In this document: positions 9,626 through 17,946 of the stretch, in pieces
How positions within the stretch are numbered: position 1 is the stretch's first letter
How the letters are laid out: each line of letters begins with the position of its first letter
DNA from: CAYMAZ01 sp964388575
GTDB taxonomy: Bacteria; Bacteroidota; Bacteroidia; Bacteroidales; DTU049
Length of the DNA: 64,000 nt
Assembly (NCBI GenBank): GCA_964388575.1
Contig: CAYMAZ010000001.1
Coordinates: forward strand, 62,001-126,000
Reading direction: 5' to 3'
Made by a program: the position numbers and the translations under genes
Notes under the pieces: generated by a model
Seen by the model: only the letters and a program-made list of their open reading frames with translations
Told to the model about the DNA's origin: nothing
The model's database searches: none

Positions 9626-10902
9626 TACTCCTTAATTTGTTTACTCGTTTTAATACCTTCTTTAATATAGTCTGAATATGCATCCCAAAAAGCATTGAAT
9701 AATAAATCTCCGAGAAGTTTATATCCGGCGGTTGTAAAGTGAATTTTATCAGATTTTGCCAGGTCAGCTTCTTCCCATTTTTCCATAGAGCCCCTGCCTC
9801 CCATAATGGTGTACAGATCCCAGACAGCACCTCGATAATCTATGGCAAGTTTGTAAAAAACTTCTCGTGCTTTTGCATTGTTGTCATTGATTTCATATCT
9901 TCGGCCTGATCTTCTGAACGTATCGTTATTGACAGAAAAAAGCAGTGTGGCATATGGGTTAACTTCACGGACAGCTCTGATCAGGTTGATATAGTTTGAT
10001 TCAAAAACAGCCTGTGAGAATGATGTGGAATTGGCATCATTGATTCCTATGGCAAAGATGATCAGATCAGGGTTTATTATTGAAAGATCCCGTTTGAAAT
10101 TTTCACATTTAAGATAAGAAGGAACAGATGCGCCATTCACCCCAATGGAATGATAAATGATGCCGGGTTTATCATCTTCAAGAAGAATGCCTGTAATGCC
10201 AATGCTTTGATCAGTGCTTTGAAATCCTTTGAATCCGACTGTAAAAGTACTCACACGAATTGGTAACTGAAAAATGTACATATTCATTGCACTGTCATAA
10301 TCAGTTCTTGAAAGTTTTATGTCATGATACAGAAGTACGGGTTCTACTCCGGTTGTGTCACCTGTACAAAGGATTTTTATTGTGTTAAACTGATATTCCG
10401 GAAAATCAGATTTTCGCATTTCAACTGTAAATTCAGCTGTAGAATCGGAAGTTAATACAGCAAATCCTGTCAGTCCGAGAGTTGCCTTCAAATCTCTCTG
10501 TACATTCCTGACAGTCGTCCATTTTCCCCTAAATGTTGTTCTGTAATTCCAGGGATTATTGGTTTTGGCTATTGAGTATGGGAAAATTAAGCCTCTGCCC
10601 GAAACGAGTCCGGGTTGAATTGTCTGGAGATTTGTTCTGAATCTGTGTGAAATGATATCTGCCTGAATATGAGAACCACCGATATGTACAATGTTTACCT
10701 GTCCTTTGCCGTGAAATATCAGTTTGTCAAGTTTTTTGAAAAATAAATCAAATGACCTGTTTTGATCAGGAAATGTAATTTTGTTTGAATCAGTGTTCAT
10801 GAAAGTATATTTGTCAATCTTTTTATAAATTCCCTGTGCTTTGTTTTCCGGGATTTTAGCAACAAAAAAAAGAAATGTCAGAATGCCAAAAAAATATTTC
10901 AT
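9625..10902 (-). CDS. Secreted SGNH/GDSL-type hydrolase (acyltransferase or esterase partner)
   Basis: A 425-aa protein with a signal peptide (MKYFFGILTFLFFVAK). SGNH blocks are visible: block I as HIGGSHIQAD near residue 76 (nucleophile serine kept, D of GDS replaced by G), block III as FAIGINDAN near 286 (G-x-N-D), and block V as KIHFTTAGY near 388 with an upstream Asp. About 200 residues lie between blocks I and III and look beta-rich. This suggests an inserted beta domain like that of the glycan-acetylating proteins AlgX and PatB, though that is inference. It overlaps its upstream neighbour by 4 bp and the MBOAT gene by 1 bp. The natural reading is a periplasmic enzyme that takes acyl groups delivered by the MBOAT and places them on a glycan, or removes them. 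Confidence 0.82.
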   Translation of the reverse strand: MKYFFGILTFLFFVAKIPENKAQGIYKKIDKYTFMNTDSNKITFPDQNRSFDLFFKKLDKLIFHGKGQVNIVHIGGSHIQADIISHRFRTNLQTIQPGLVSGRGLIFPYSIAKTNNPWNYRTTFRGKWTTVRNVQRDLKATLGLTGFAVLTSDSTAEFTVEMRKSDFPEYQFNTIKILCTGDTTGVEPVLLYHDIKLSRTDYDSAMNMYIFQLPIRVSTFTVGFKGFQSTDQSIGITGILLEDDKPGIIYHSIGVNGASVPSYLKCENFKRDLSIINPDLIIFAIGINDANSTSFSQAVFESNYINLIRAVREVNPYATLLFSVNNDTFRRSGRRYEINDNNAKAREVFYKLAIDYRGAVWDLYTIMGGRGSMEKWEEADLAKSDKIHFTTAGYKLLGDLLFNAFWDAYSDYIKEGIKTSKQIKE

Positions 10903-12344
10903 ATTGGTTTTTTAAATATTGTGTCCTTTTCAATAAATTCAATTTTTTTTCTCAGTTTGTAAGCAGAATAATCATTGATGATTGCAAGGTAAATCATTTC
11001 AGCAATGGTTTTTGCCCCAAGTTGGGTAAAATGAATGTAATCGGTTGATGCCAGAGGTGGGTATGTTTTTACCCATTCTGGCATTGAATTCTCCCCACCC
11101 ATGGCATGAAACATATCCCAATATGCAATGCCGTTTCTCAAGGATACATTTTTCAATGCTTCGTTCATCTCCTTCAGGTATGGCCATGTCCGCATCTGAC
11201 CGTCAATATTTCTAGACATGTCGGAAGGACCGATAAATAAAATCACAGATTGAGGATTTGTATCTTTCAAAAACGTAATTTCTTTTTCTATGGCCACAAT
11301 GTACCAATCTATTGATTTCATCCCTGTGACTGCAGGCATGACGTTCCCTCCGTACTGAAGGATCAACATTTTTGCAGATAGAAGTTTGTAACATTGGGTC
11401 AGATGATGTTTGTCAATTGCTGTGAATACTGTTCCAGCTGAACCTCTCATTGGAATGTTGTCAACCGTAACGCCAAAGTCTCCATCAAATGTAATTCCGT
11501 ATATTTCGGCTGTGCCGTTTATGTTAATTGTAGCTTTTGAAGAGGGTTCACTCAATTTCCAGGTAAATATCTGCACTCCAGTAATACTGTCATTTGTGGT
11601 CTTTTCACCATAACTGACCCCTTGGGCGGAAAGCGATGCGCTGAATGGTGCCTGATTATTGCCAAATATCAGACGAACCATGCTGAATTTCTTTCCAAGC
11701 TCGTATGCCTGACGACTGGGATAAACCGAGACTGACCCCTGGTCATATACTTTAACCATCTGTGCCATAGGTCCATATCTTCTGTTTGAAGCTCTTGGGA
11801 CTTCTTCTCCCCACATGGCATGCCTGACAAGTGATCCTGAATAATTTTGATAAACCCCCATGGATGGAATGATCTGAATTGCAGGGATCATTCCGAAGCC
11901 CATCCCCCCGAAACGTTTTTGCAACTGCTCCCTCAGATAGCCTGAAATTCGATCGCCTTCAATTTGAGAATCACCATAATGAACAATTCGGATAACTTCA
12001 GCATTTTGTTTGGCAGAGTCCAGTGATTCGAAAAGAGGATCAAAATATGTATCATTGTTGTCCGGATAGTGAATGGCTGCAGGATTTTTTTGTTGAAAAT
12101 CAATATAAATCTGCATGCTGTCAGCAATTGTGGCGATTCGATCCTGCTGATAATTATTGAAAACGATGTTTAGGTATTCGTCAAGTTTAATTTTTGTAGT
12201 AGTATCTTTTTCAAGCAATGTTGAGGGATGTATGAATTTCAGTTTCACAAAAGTATTGATCCCCTGTTTCGGAAATACAAATCCTAATAGTCCTAGAACC
12301 AGAAATGTGAGAAGAATAAAAATTAATACCCTGTATGGCTTCAT
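10899..12344 (-). CDS. Membrane-anchored SGNH/GDSL-type protein, second of a tandem pair
   Basis: A 481-aa protein with an N-terminal membrane segment (about 5-25) and a short linker. Block I is VHYGDSQIEGD (serine at about 126). A beta-rich insert follows, then ILQYGGNVM (block III with G-x-N), VILFIGPSDM, and STDYIHFTQLGAK with the Asp-His pair of block V. Compared with the next gene it keeps the canonical GDS triplet and has the same overall plan, so the pair looks like an old duplication. ATGA overlaps link it to the LysM gene upstream and the SGNH gene downstream. Likely role: periplasmic O-acetyltransfer or esterase action on an envelope polymer with the MBOAT protein. Confidence 0.82.
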   Translation of the reverse strand: MKPYRVLIFILLTFLVLGLLGFVFPKQGINTFVKLKFIHPSTLLEKDTTTKIKLDEYLNIVFNNYQQDRIATIADSMQIYIDFQQKNPAAIHYPDNNDTYFDPLFESLDSAKQNAEVIRIVHYGDSQIEGDRISGYLREQLQKRFGGMGFGMIPAIQIIPSMGVYQNYSGSLVRHAMWGEEVPRASNRRYGPMAQMVKVYDQGSVSVYPSRQAYELGKKFSMVRLIFGNNQAPFSASLSAQGVSYGEKTTNDSITGVQIFTWKLSEPSSKATININGTAEIYGITFDGDFGVTVDNIPMRGSAGTVFTAIDKHHLTQCYKLLSAKMLILQYGGNVMPAVTGMKSIDWYIVAIEKEITFLKDTNPQSVILFIGPSDMSRNIDGQMRTWPYLKEMNEALKNVSLRNGIAYWDMFHAMGGENSMPEWVKTYPPLASTDYIHFTQLGAKTIAEMIYLAIINDYSAYKLRKKIEFIEKDTIFKKPI

Positions 12345-13657
12345 TGCTCCTCTGGTTTGATTTTTAGTTTTTGTCCGGGATATATTTTATTGTTTGTGAG
12401 TGCATTAAGTTTTCTGATGTCTTCATCGCTGACACCGTCAAATTTTTGTGCAATGCTCCACAGAGAATCTCCTTGCTTAACAGTATAGGTAATATAGCCT
12501 CCTTGTAATGAAGCTGGGTTGAGTGTAATCTGAGAATTTTGTGTTGCAGTTTGAACAGGAACATAACCCTTTCTGTATATAATCAGTTTCTGTCCTGGAT
12601 AGATAATGTCATTTTTGAGATTATTCCATTTTTTTAGATTATTAACACTTACTTTATGTCTTCTGGCAATCACCCCAAGGTTATCACCCTTTCTTACAAA
12701 ATAAGTAAAGGAATTTATTTCTGTTTCATTTTGTTTTATAATGATTGTGTCAGGTGCTATCGCCCATTTATACAGACTGTCTTTCCATTCACTGAACTTT
12801 TCAGCAATTTTTTCAGGAAGTTGTATGGGAAAATCATCAGATGGGAAAATGTGATTTGAAATATAAACAGGATTAAGCCTGTGAAAAAGGCTTTCTTCCA
12901 TCTCTGTTACTTTAAGCAAATCTTTTAAAATGATAGGGTTTTGAATATGAACGCTAATGGTTCTGATTTTGTTGATTTGTCTGATATCAATATTATGTTC
13001 ACGATAGTAATGGATGAAGTATGAATAATAAATAAAACGAATGACTGTCAATCGGATTTCTGTGGTGTTGTGTAATAAAATAAGTTCAGGATCAGCATGA
13101 CCATAATTGTTTTTTTCGGAAAGCCACTGGATCGCTGATGGGCCATGGATATATGCCAGAATGACTGTCCACCAGTCCTGATATTCTTCATAAAGATATT
13201 TCAGATATTGGATAGCAGCAATGGAAGAAGCATGAATATCATAACGGGAGTCAATGTTTTGTGTAAGTTCAAGTCCTAAAAGGGTGGCAGCCGGAGCATA
13301 TAAACCCCAGGTTCCTGCTGCGTTAGTTGAACTCAGATATAGCGGTTCCATATCGGAAACAGTCAGTGGAAGCGCTGAAAGAAAAACAGGAAGATTTGAT
13401 GAAATAAGCAATGAGTCAAAATAACTTTGATGAGTGAGAAAAATACTCAATATTTCAATAGATCTCTCACTATGAATATGATTCCTGATCATATAACCGA
13501 TTGTATCAGTGAAGGGAAAAAAAATTTCCTGGGAAATCAATGAAAGTCTTTTCTCAATAATTTCCCTTTCAATTGTATTGGTTTGAGTAAATGACGTTAC
13601 TGAAAAAAGATTCAGAGTTATGAGGAGCAAAAGTTGTATTCCATGAATTTGTTTCAT
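12341..13657 (-). CDS. LysM protein with a degenerate MltD-like lytic transglycosylase domain
   Basis: A 438-aa secreted protein (signal peptide about 1-24). Residues about 60-185 follow the MltD/SLT layout: ALPLTVSDMEPLYLSSTNAA, GTWGLY, IAAIQYLKYLYEEYQDWWTV, LAYIHGPS. The catalytic Glu of the usual LPVVES motif is replaced by Val (about residue 100), and the AYNxGxG motif reads AYIHGPS. Two LysM domains follow (about 318-361 and 390-434, with GDNLGVIARRH and GDSLWSIAQKF). LysM binds N-acetylglucosamine glycans. The protein therefore looks like a non-catalytic peptidoglycan-binding scaffold. It is first in a four-gene operon with two SGNH proteins and an MBOAT acyltransferase, overlapping the next gene by 4 bp. 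Confidence 0.85.
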   Translation of the reverse strand: MKQIHGIQLLLLITLNLFSVTSFTQTNTIEREIIEKRLSLISQEIFFPFTDTIGYMIRNHIHSERSIEILSIFLTHQSYFDSLLISSNLPVFLSALPLTVSDMEPLYLSSTNAAGTWGLYAPAATLLGLELTQNIDSRYDIHASSIAAIQYLKYLYEEYQDWWTVILAYIHGPSAIQWLSEKNNYGHADPELILLHNTTEIRLTVIRFIYYSYFIHYYREHNIDIRQINKIRTISVHIQNPIILKDLLKVTEMEESLFHRLNPVYISNHIFPSDDFPIQLPEKIAEKFSEWKDSLYKWAIAPDTIIIKQNETEINSFTYFVRKGDNLGVIARRHKVSVNNLKKWNNLKNDIIYPGQKLIIYRKGYVPVQTATQNSQITLNPASLQGGYITYTVKQGDSLWSIAQKFDGVSDEDIRKLNALTNNKIYPGQKLKIKPEEQ

Positions 13658-13705
13658 GAACGTTCAGATCAATTTTGTAATTAATAGTTTATTTGAAAAA
13701 TCATG

Positions 13706-13713
13706 CAAACCTA
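13706..13713 (-). promoter_or_regulatory. Candidate -7 element for the O-acylation operon
   Basis: The minus strand reads TAGGTTTG (TAnnTTTG), about 49 bp upstream of ATG 13657. No good -33 partner was found at the usual spacing. Confidence 0.4.
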
Positions 13714-13824
13714 CAAAAAAATGTGCATTGAAGATGTATTGACACAAAACTTTTAGCCGGTGAAATTGATTTTATTATTTTCTTATTTTCACTTCTTTTC
13801 AATGAAAATTCAATATTTCTTTTA

Positions 13825-13848
13825 AGATAAACATCATGATGTTTATCT
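13825..13848. promoter_or_regulatory. 24-bp perfect palindrome, candidate operator
   Basis: The half-site AGATAAACATCA is followed directly by its exact reverse complement, giving a spacer-free 24-bp palindrome. It lies 40 bp upstream of the -7 element of the 13913 gene and about 170 bp upstream of the divergent O-acylation operon. It has no T-tail and sits upstream of a gene, so an operator for a dimeric regulator is more likely than a terminator. Confidence 0.55.
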
Positions 13849-13862
13849 CCTTGTTGATTGTT

Positions 13863-13895
13863 TTTGTATGACAATTATTTGTTTTATTATCTTTG
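13863..13895 (+). promoter_or_regulatory. Promoter (TTTG-N21-TATCTTTG)
   Basis: TTTG at 13863-13866 and TATCTTTG at 13888-13895 are separated by 21 bp, a full match to the Bacteroidota consensus. The ATG at 13913 is 18 bp downstream of the -7 box. Confidence 0.6.
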
Positions 13896-13912
13896 ACAAA
13901 AATTGGTGAACT

Positions 13913-14689
13913 ATGAAAAAAGTTTGTTTTATTTTGATATTTATTCTTGCATATTTTCTTTCACCTGCACAGAACGATGATGTATGTAGTGATGGCCCTG
14001 TTGCAATTTCTGCACAACTTCTTAGCAGATATATATGGCGTGGAATTGATGTTGGTGGAAACCTGCCTTTTCTTCAACCGTCCATTGAAGTCAACTTTGG
14101 AAACAATCAGCACAATTTTTGCATTGAATTGTGGGGGTCTTATGCAATAGGGAAAACTTTTGATGAAGAACTGGATGTGTTTCTCACTTATACATACAAT
14201 GAAGTGATTTCACTCACATTTGTGGATTATTTCACATATGATAATTCTCCTTCGGGTTATGATTTGTTTAACTACCGGAATGGTGAAACACCACATCTTC
14301 TTGAGGGTGAAATTGGTTTTTTGGGGACAGAAAAGTTACCCATTTCACTATTATTTTCAATAATGATTTATGGTGACGATGCAAGGAGGATCAATCAGGA
14401 CGGAACGGAGGGAAGGATATTCTACAGCAAATATGCCGAGCTTTGCTATGAGAAAACGTTGGGAGAAATGTCTATGACAATTTTTATGGGTGCTGCTTTT
14501 GACAGAGCAAATATTGAAAGAAATGAAGAAACATTTTATGGTAATGAAAAGCCCGGAATCGTTAATCTGGGGTGTAGCTTTATAAAACCCGTCAGGATCT
14601 CAGAAAATTATATTCCTGAAATTGAAATCTCTATGATTACCAATCCAAGCTTGAAAACAGCATTTATTGTTGCAGGCATAACCTTTTGA
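13913..14689 (+). CDS. Putative outer-membrane beta-barrel protein (TorF/Gcw_chp-like)
   Basis: A 258-aa protein with a signal peptide (MKKVCFILIFILAYFLSPAQ). The opening strand LLSRYIWRGIDVGG resembles the SRYxWRGxxxG motif of the Gcw_chp (PF09694) beta-barrel family. Alternating aromatic and polar residues continue to the C-terminal Phe (FIVAGITF), the usual end of an outer-membrane barrel. Function is unknown. It has its own promoter and a striking 24-bp palindrome upstream, so it is probably regulated individually. Its end converges on the next gene, 10 bp away. Family assignment is by motif only. Confidence 0.6.
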   Translation: MKKVCFILIFILAYFLSPAQNDDVCSDGPVAISAQLLSRYIWRGIDVGGNLPFLQPSIEVNFGNNQHNFCIELWGSYAIGKTFDEELDVFLTYTYNEVISLTFVDYFTYDNSPSGYDLFNYRNGETPHLLEGEIGFLGTEKLPISLLFSIMIYGDDARRINQDGTEGRIFYSKYAELCYEKTLGEMSMTIFMGAAFDRANIERNEETFYGNEKPGIVNLGCSFIKPVRISENYIPEIEISMITNPSLKTAFIVAGITF

Positions 14690-14699
14690 GCAATTTACA

Positions 14700-15143
14700 T
14701 TATCCGTAGGCTCCGACAAAACCAAATTTATTTTTTGCTCTTACCCGGACCGGGGCCAGAAATTTATACGATTTTCCATTTCGTAGTGTTATGTCATAGG
14801 CTGCATAAATATCACGATTGATGTTGCGTAGAATGCTGGTGAATTCAATCTTAGCAATATCAGACAGGACAGGCGGATCTGTTTCGGTTTCACCCATTGG
14901 AGGTTGTTCGCTACCAAATAAAAACTCGCTCACAAACTGCATCGTATTTCCCTGTAAAATATGATCGTGTTGTTCTTTAACATATTCATGATCAAAAAAT
15001 TGAAGGCATTTTTTTGGTTTTCCTGATATCACAGCTTTTGCAAATTTCTTCCCAAACTTTTGAAGCTTTTTCTCATTGATTTGCTGTGAAATACCCGAGA
15101 TCCCTGTTGTCAATAGTATTAGAATAAGAACAAAATTTTTCAT
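14700..15143 (-). CDS. Small secreted protein of unknown function
   Basis: 147 aa with a signal peptide (MKNFVLILILLTTGISGISQ). The mature part begins with a basic helix (KKLQKFGKKFAKAVISGKP), and a beta-rich half follows (AAYDITLRNGKSYKFLAPVRV), reminiscent of small NTF2-like or DUF4783-like folds, though I cannot place it in a family. It lies 61 bp downstream of batE on the same strand and could be a trailing member of that operon. The C-terminus ends in FGFVGAYG. Confidence 0.6.
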   Translation of the reverse strand: MKNFVLILILLTTGISGISQQINEKKLQKFGKKFAKAVISGKPKKCLQFFDHEYVKEQHDHILQGNTMQFVSEFLFGSEQPPMGETETDPPVLSDIAKIEFTSILRNINRDIYAAYDITLRNGKSYKFLAPVRVRAKNKFGFVGAYG

Positions 15144-15204
15144 GTGAGATTTTTAAACAAAAATAATGAATTAATCGGGGTTGGAAAATGATTAAAAAGC
15201 TAAC

Positions 15205-15981
15205 TTAAATAAGTCGAACTGTTTCACTCAGAATCCAACCTTTGTTCCCGTCAGGAACTCTAACTTCATACCAGTCACCAAGTTTGGATATGATTTTTAC
15301 TTTGGTTCCCGAAGGGGCCACATAAACATCAGCACTCGATTTGTCCGGAGAACTTTTAATTCCTGCTGAAACAACCATGATGATTGCATGATTTGGTTCT
15401 ACAATTGACTTATATACCCTGTCCCCGAAATACCATGTTCCCGATGTGATTAAAACACCGGTCATTGAAAGATAAAACAAAAATCGCTTTATTCTTGTGT
15501 TTGTCTGAAGTAGAAAAAATACAATGCAGACAAGGGTCAGGGTAAAAAACACAACGCCAGCAACAGCCCATCCGTTTGGGGAAAAGAGCTTCATTGTTTT
15601 GTTGGCAAAACGTATGTGAAAAGCTTCTGGAACAATCTGGCTTTCCTTGTGAATAAGGGAATTTGTTAAGGCCAGATTGTGAAGGGCATCTTCATTGTGG
15701 GGCCTGATTTGCAAAGCTTTTTCATAATAATATATTGCTGAGGGGAGTTGATTGGTTTTGAAATATGCATTGCCAAGATTGTAATATGTTTCAAAACTTT
15801 CCAGTTTCTGTTCAAGAATTTTTTCAAAACTTTCAATGGCTTCAAAAAACTGCCCTGCCTGATATTGTTCAATCCCACGTTCAAATGTTTTTTCAGCAGT
15901 GTTTCCGCTTGCATTTTCAATGGAAACGACAATAAACATAAGAAAGAGCAATATGTTTATGGACTGAATGAGGTTCTTCAT
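15205..15981 (-). CDS. batE: BatE: TPR and SH3-like membrane protein of the aerotolerance operon
   Basis: 258 aa. After a signal/anchor segment come two to three TPR units (ERGIEQYQAGQFFEAIESFE, YYNLGNAYFKTNQLPSAIYY), then two membrane segments (about 130-150 and 160-185), and a C-terminal bacterial SH3-type domain (GTKVKIISKLGDWYEVRV, GWILSETVRLI). This TPR-TM-SH3 order is that of BatE from the Bacteroides aerotolerance operon. The ATG overlaps the batD stop by 4 bp. Bat proteins are thought to form an envelope complex with the MoxR ATPase; the biochemical role is still unsettled. Confidence 0.85.
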   Translation of the reverse strand: MKNLIQSINILLFLMFIVVSIENASGNTAEKTFERGIEQYQAGQFFEAIESFEKILEQKLESFETYYNLGNAYFKTNQLPSAIYYYEKALQIRPHNEDALHNLALTNSLIHKESQIVPEAFHIRFANKTMKLFSPNGWAVAGVVFFTLTLVCIVFFLLQTNTRIKRFLFYLSMTGVLITSGTWYFGDRVYKSIVEPNHAIIMVVSAGIKSSPDKSSADVYVAPSGTKVKIISKLGDWYEVRVPDGNKGWILSETVRLI

Positions 15982-17945
15982 TTTATCTTATGATTATGTT
16001 TAAACTGTTGGATATGCTGCTCCAGATTTCTGATTGTGTTTTCAGCTTTTTGCAAAATGTCACCTGGTGTCGTTGTGGATGCTCCCGGCGCAAATCTGAT
16101 AAATTCACAAAAATCAAGTGTTTCTTTCAAATGTGTGAGATTGTCATCGTTTACACCTGAACTCTGAAGTTGTTGTATAACTTTTTCAACCGAAAGATCA
16201 GCCTGTTGAATTGAGAATCTGTGTGCAAGATAAGACCAAATGGCTCTTGATGTTTCTTCATAAAATTCATCAAACTTGCCTGAATTTAGCAGGTGTGAGG
16301 CTTTCTTAAGACGTTTTTTAGCAGTTTTGGTCGCTTGTTTGTATTTAAGTAATTTTTCATTACTGTGCAATTGGATGTGTCTTCGGAGTATGATAATAAA
16401 AGTTATGAACAGTATCAACGGAAGGATGAATAAAACATAATGCCATAGGGTTCCAAAGAAAAAGGAATTCTTTGTACGGAATTTTGAGTTTTTCAGATGT
16501 ATAAAACGGATGTCTTGTTCAGTTTCATCGGAGCTAACAACCTGACTTCCCTGTCCAACAACCTGAATTTTATAATCTTCGGTTGAAATCGTTTTATAGT
16601 CTCCTGTTGAAGGATCAAAAAATGTGAATTTCACGGATGGAATTGTGAAATTTCCTGGTTCACGTGGTACAATCAGATAATTAAATGTTTTACTGCCTGA
16701 AAGTCCTGAACTGCTGACTTTGGTGTTGTCTTCAGTTTGAGGATCAAACACATCAAAGCTTTTTGGAAATTGAACCTCTGGTGCCTGAAGTAATGACATG
16801 TTACCGTTTCCAGAAATTTTAACATAAAGGTTGAGGGCATCGTCAATGAGGATACGGTCTTTGTCAATCCAAGATTCCATTGAAAATTTTCCCACTTGTC
16901 CTGTAAAGTCAGCAGTTCGGTTTTTACTTGGCAAATCTCTGATATTGAGTGTAATGGTATTCGATTTTACTGTTGTTTTGATATCTTCAAACGCCGAACC
17001 AAATCCTGAAAAGGAGGAGAAGGGATCACTCCCAAACGGATTTGAAAAGAAATTGTTGAACATCTGATCCATCCAGTCTCTTGTGTTTGGTTGTTGTCTT
17101 TGTCTAACAATTCGTGCAATAATTTCAGCTTCAAGTGGTTCAAGCGTGAGTTTTCCTGATCGCTGGGGATAGACGATAATTTTTCTGAGAAGCGCAGTTG
17201 TATAACGTTGCCCGTTGATTATTTCTTCACTTTGCTGGGGTTTTGTGTTTGGATCAATCAGATTTTCAGACCAAAATCCGTCAAATGCAGGTATTTTATT
17301 TATTGCATAGGAAGGAATGCTGACTTTTGTATGAATCCGGTAAGTTATTATGATCGGTTCTCCAACCCAGGCCGATGTTTTATCTGCATTTGCAGAAATC
17401 ATGACATCATCTGATTTGAGGCCGTTTTGAGCTCCCTTTTCAGTTTGTTGTTGCTGACCCTGTTTGCTCCCTTGTTGTTGATGAGCTTGAGACTGGGTTT
17501 GGGACTGCATTGGTGTCGGGTTTTGAGGAGTGTTGACAACAGTCACTTTAAGAGGTTGTGATTCTATCCATGTTCCGTTCACTTTTACTTTTGCAGGTGA
17601 AATATCAAATGTTCCTGTGGTTGTTGGCATTAAGGTAAATGTCCAGCTTTGTTCACCTTCATTTCCGCTTATAAGTTGTCCGTTTACATACATTTGCATG
17701 CTGCCTCCGCCAGTAATGCTGCTTTGTCCAATCAATCTAAATCCAGCAAAAGGGGGCCTTTCAAAGGATTCGCTTCTCCCTCCGGTCAAACTGTAAGTAA
17801 CAGTAAACTGCTGATTAACTCCAACTCTGGATGAACTCAGTTTTGCAGTGAAATTGATCTGTGAAAATAATGTCATACTGGCAAACAGCAGACATGTAGT
17901 AAGTATTATTTTATTTAAACCTTGAAATTGTTGTCGCAAAATCAT
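15978..17945 (-). CDS. batD: BatD family protein
   Basis: 655 aa. Signal peptide (LNKIILTTCLLFASMTLFSQ), then several immunoglobulin-like beta domains: FTAKLSSSRVGVNQQFTVTY near the start and PSYAINKIPAFDGFWSENL in the middle, matching the BatD/oxygen-tolerance family (PF13584). A Q/G/S-rich linker lies near residues 145-170. One membrane segment near residue 500 (YVLFILPLILFITFIIIL) is followed by a cytoplasmic helical tail containing YEETSRAIWSYLAHRFSI. The large periplasmic part suggests it senses or holds envelope partners of the BatA/BatB von Willebrand proteins. Confidence 0.9.
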   Translation of the reverse strand: MILRQQFQGLNKIILTTCLLFASMTLFSQINFTAKLSSSRVGVNQQFTVTYSLTGGRSESFERPPFAGFRLIGQSSITGGGSMQMYVNGQLISGNEGEQSWTFTLMPTTTGTFDISPAKVKVNGTWIESQPLKVTVVNTPQNPTPMQSQTQSQAHQQQGSKQGQQQQTEKGAQNGLKSDDVMISANADKTSAWVGEPIIITYRIHTKVSIPSYAINKIPAFDGFWSENLIDPNTKPQQSEEIINGQRYTTALLRKIIVYPQRSGKLTLEPLEAEIIARIVRQRQQPNTRDWMDQMFNNFFSNPFGSDPFSSFSGFGSAFEDIKTTVKSNTITLNIRDLPSKNRTADFTGQVGKFSMESWIDKDRILIDDALNLYVKISGNGNMSLLQAPEVQFPKSFDVFDPQTEDNTKVSSSGLSGSKTFNYLIVPREPGNFTIPSVKFTFFDPSTGDYKTISTEDYKIQVVGQGSQVVSSDETEQDIRFIHLKNSKFRTKNSFFFGTLWHYVLFILPLILFITFIIILRRHIQLHSNEKLLKYKQATKTAKKRLKKASHLLNSGKFDEFYEETSRAIWSYLAHRFSIQQADLSVEKVIQQLQSSGVNDDNLTHLKETLDFCEFIRFAPGASTTTPGDILQKAENTIRNLEQHIQQFKHNHKIK

Positions 17946-17946
17946 A

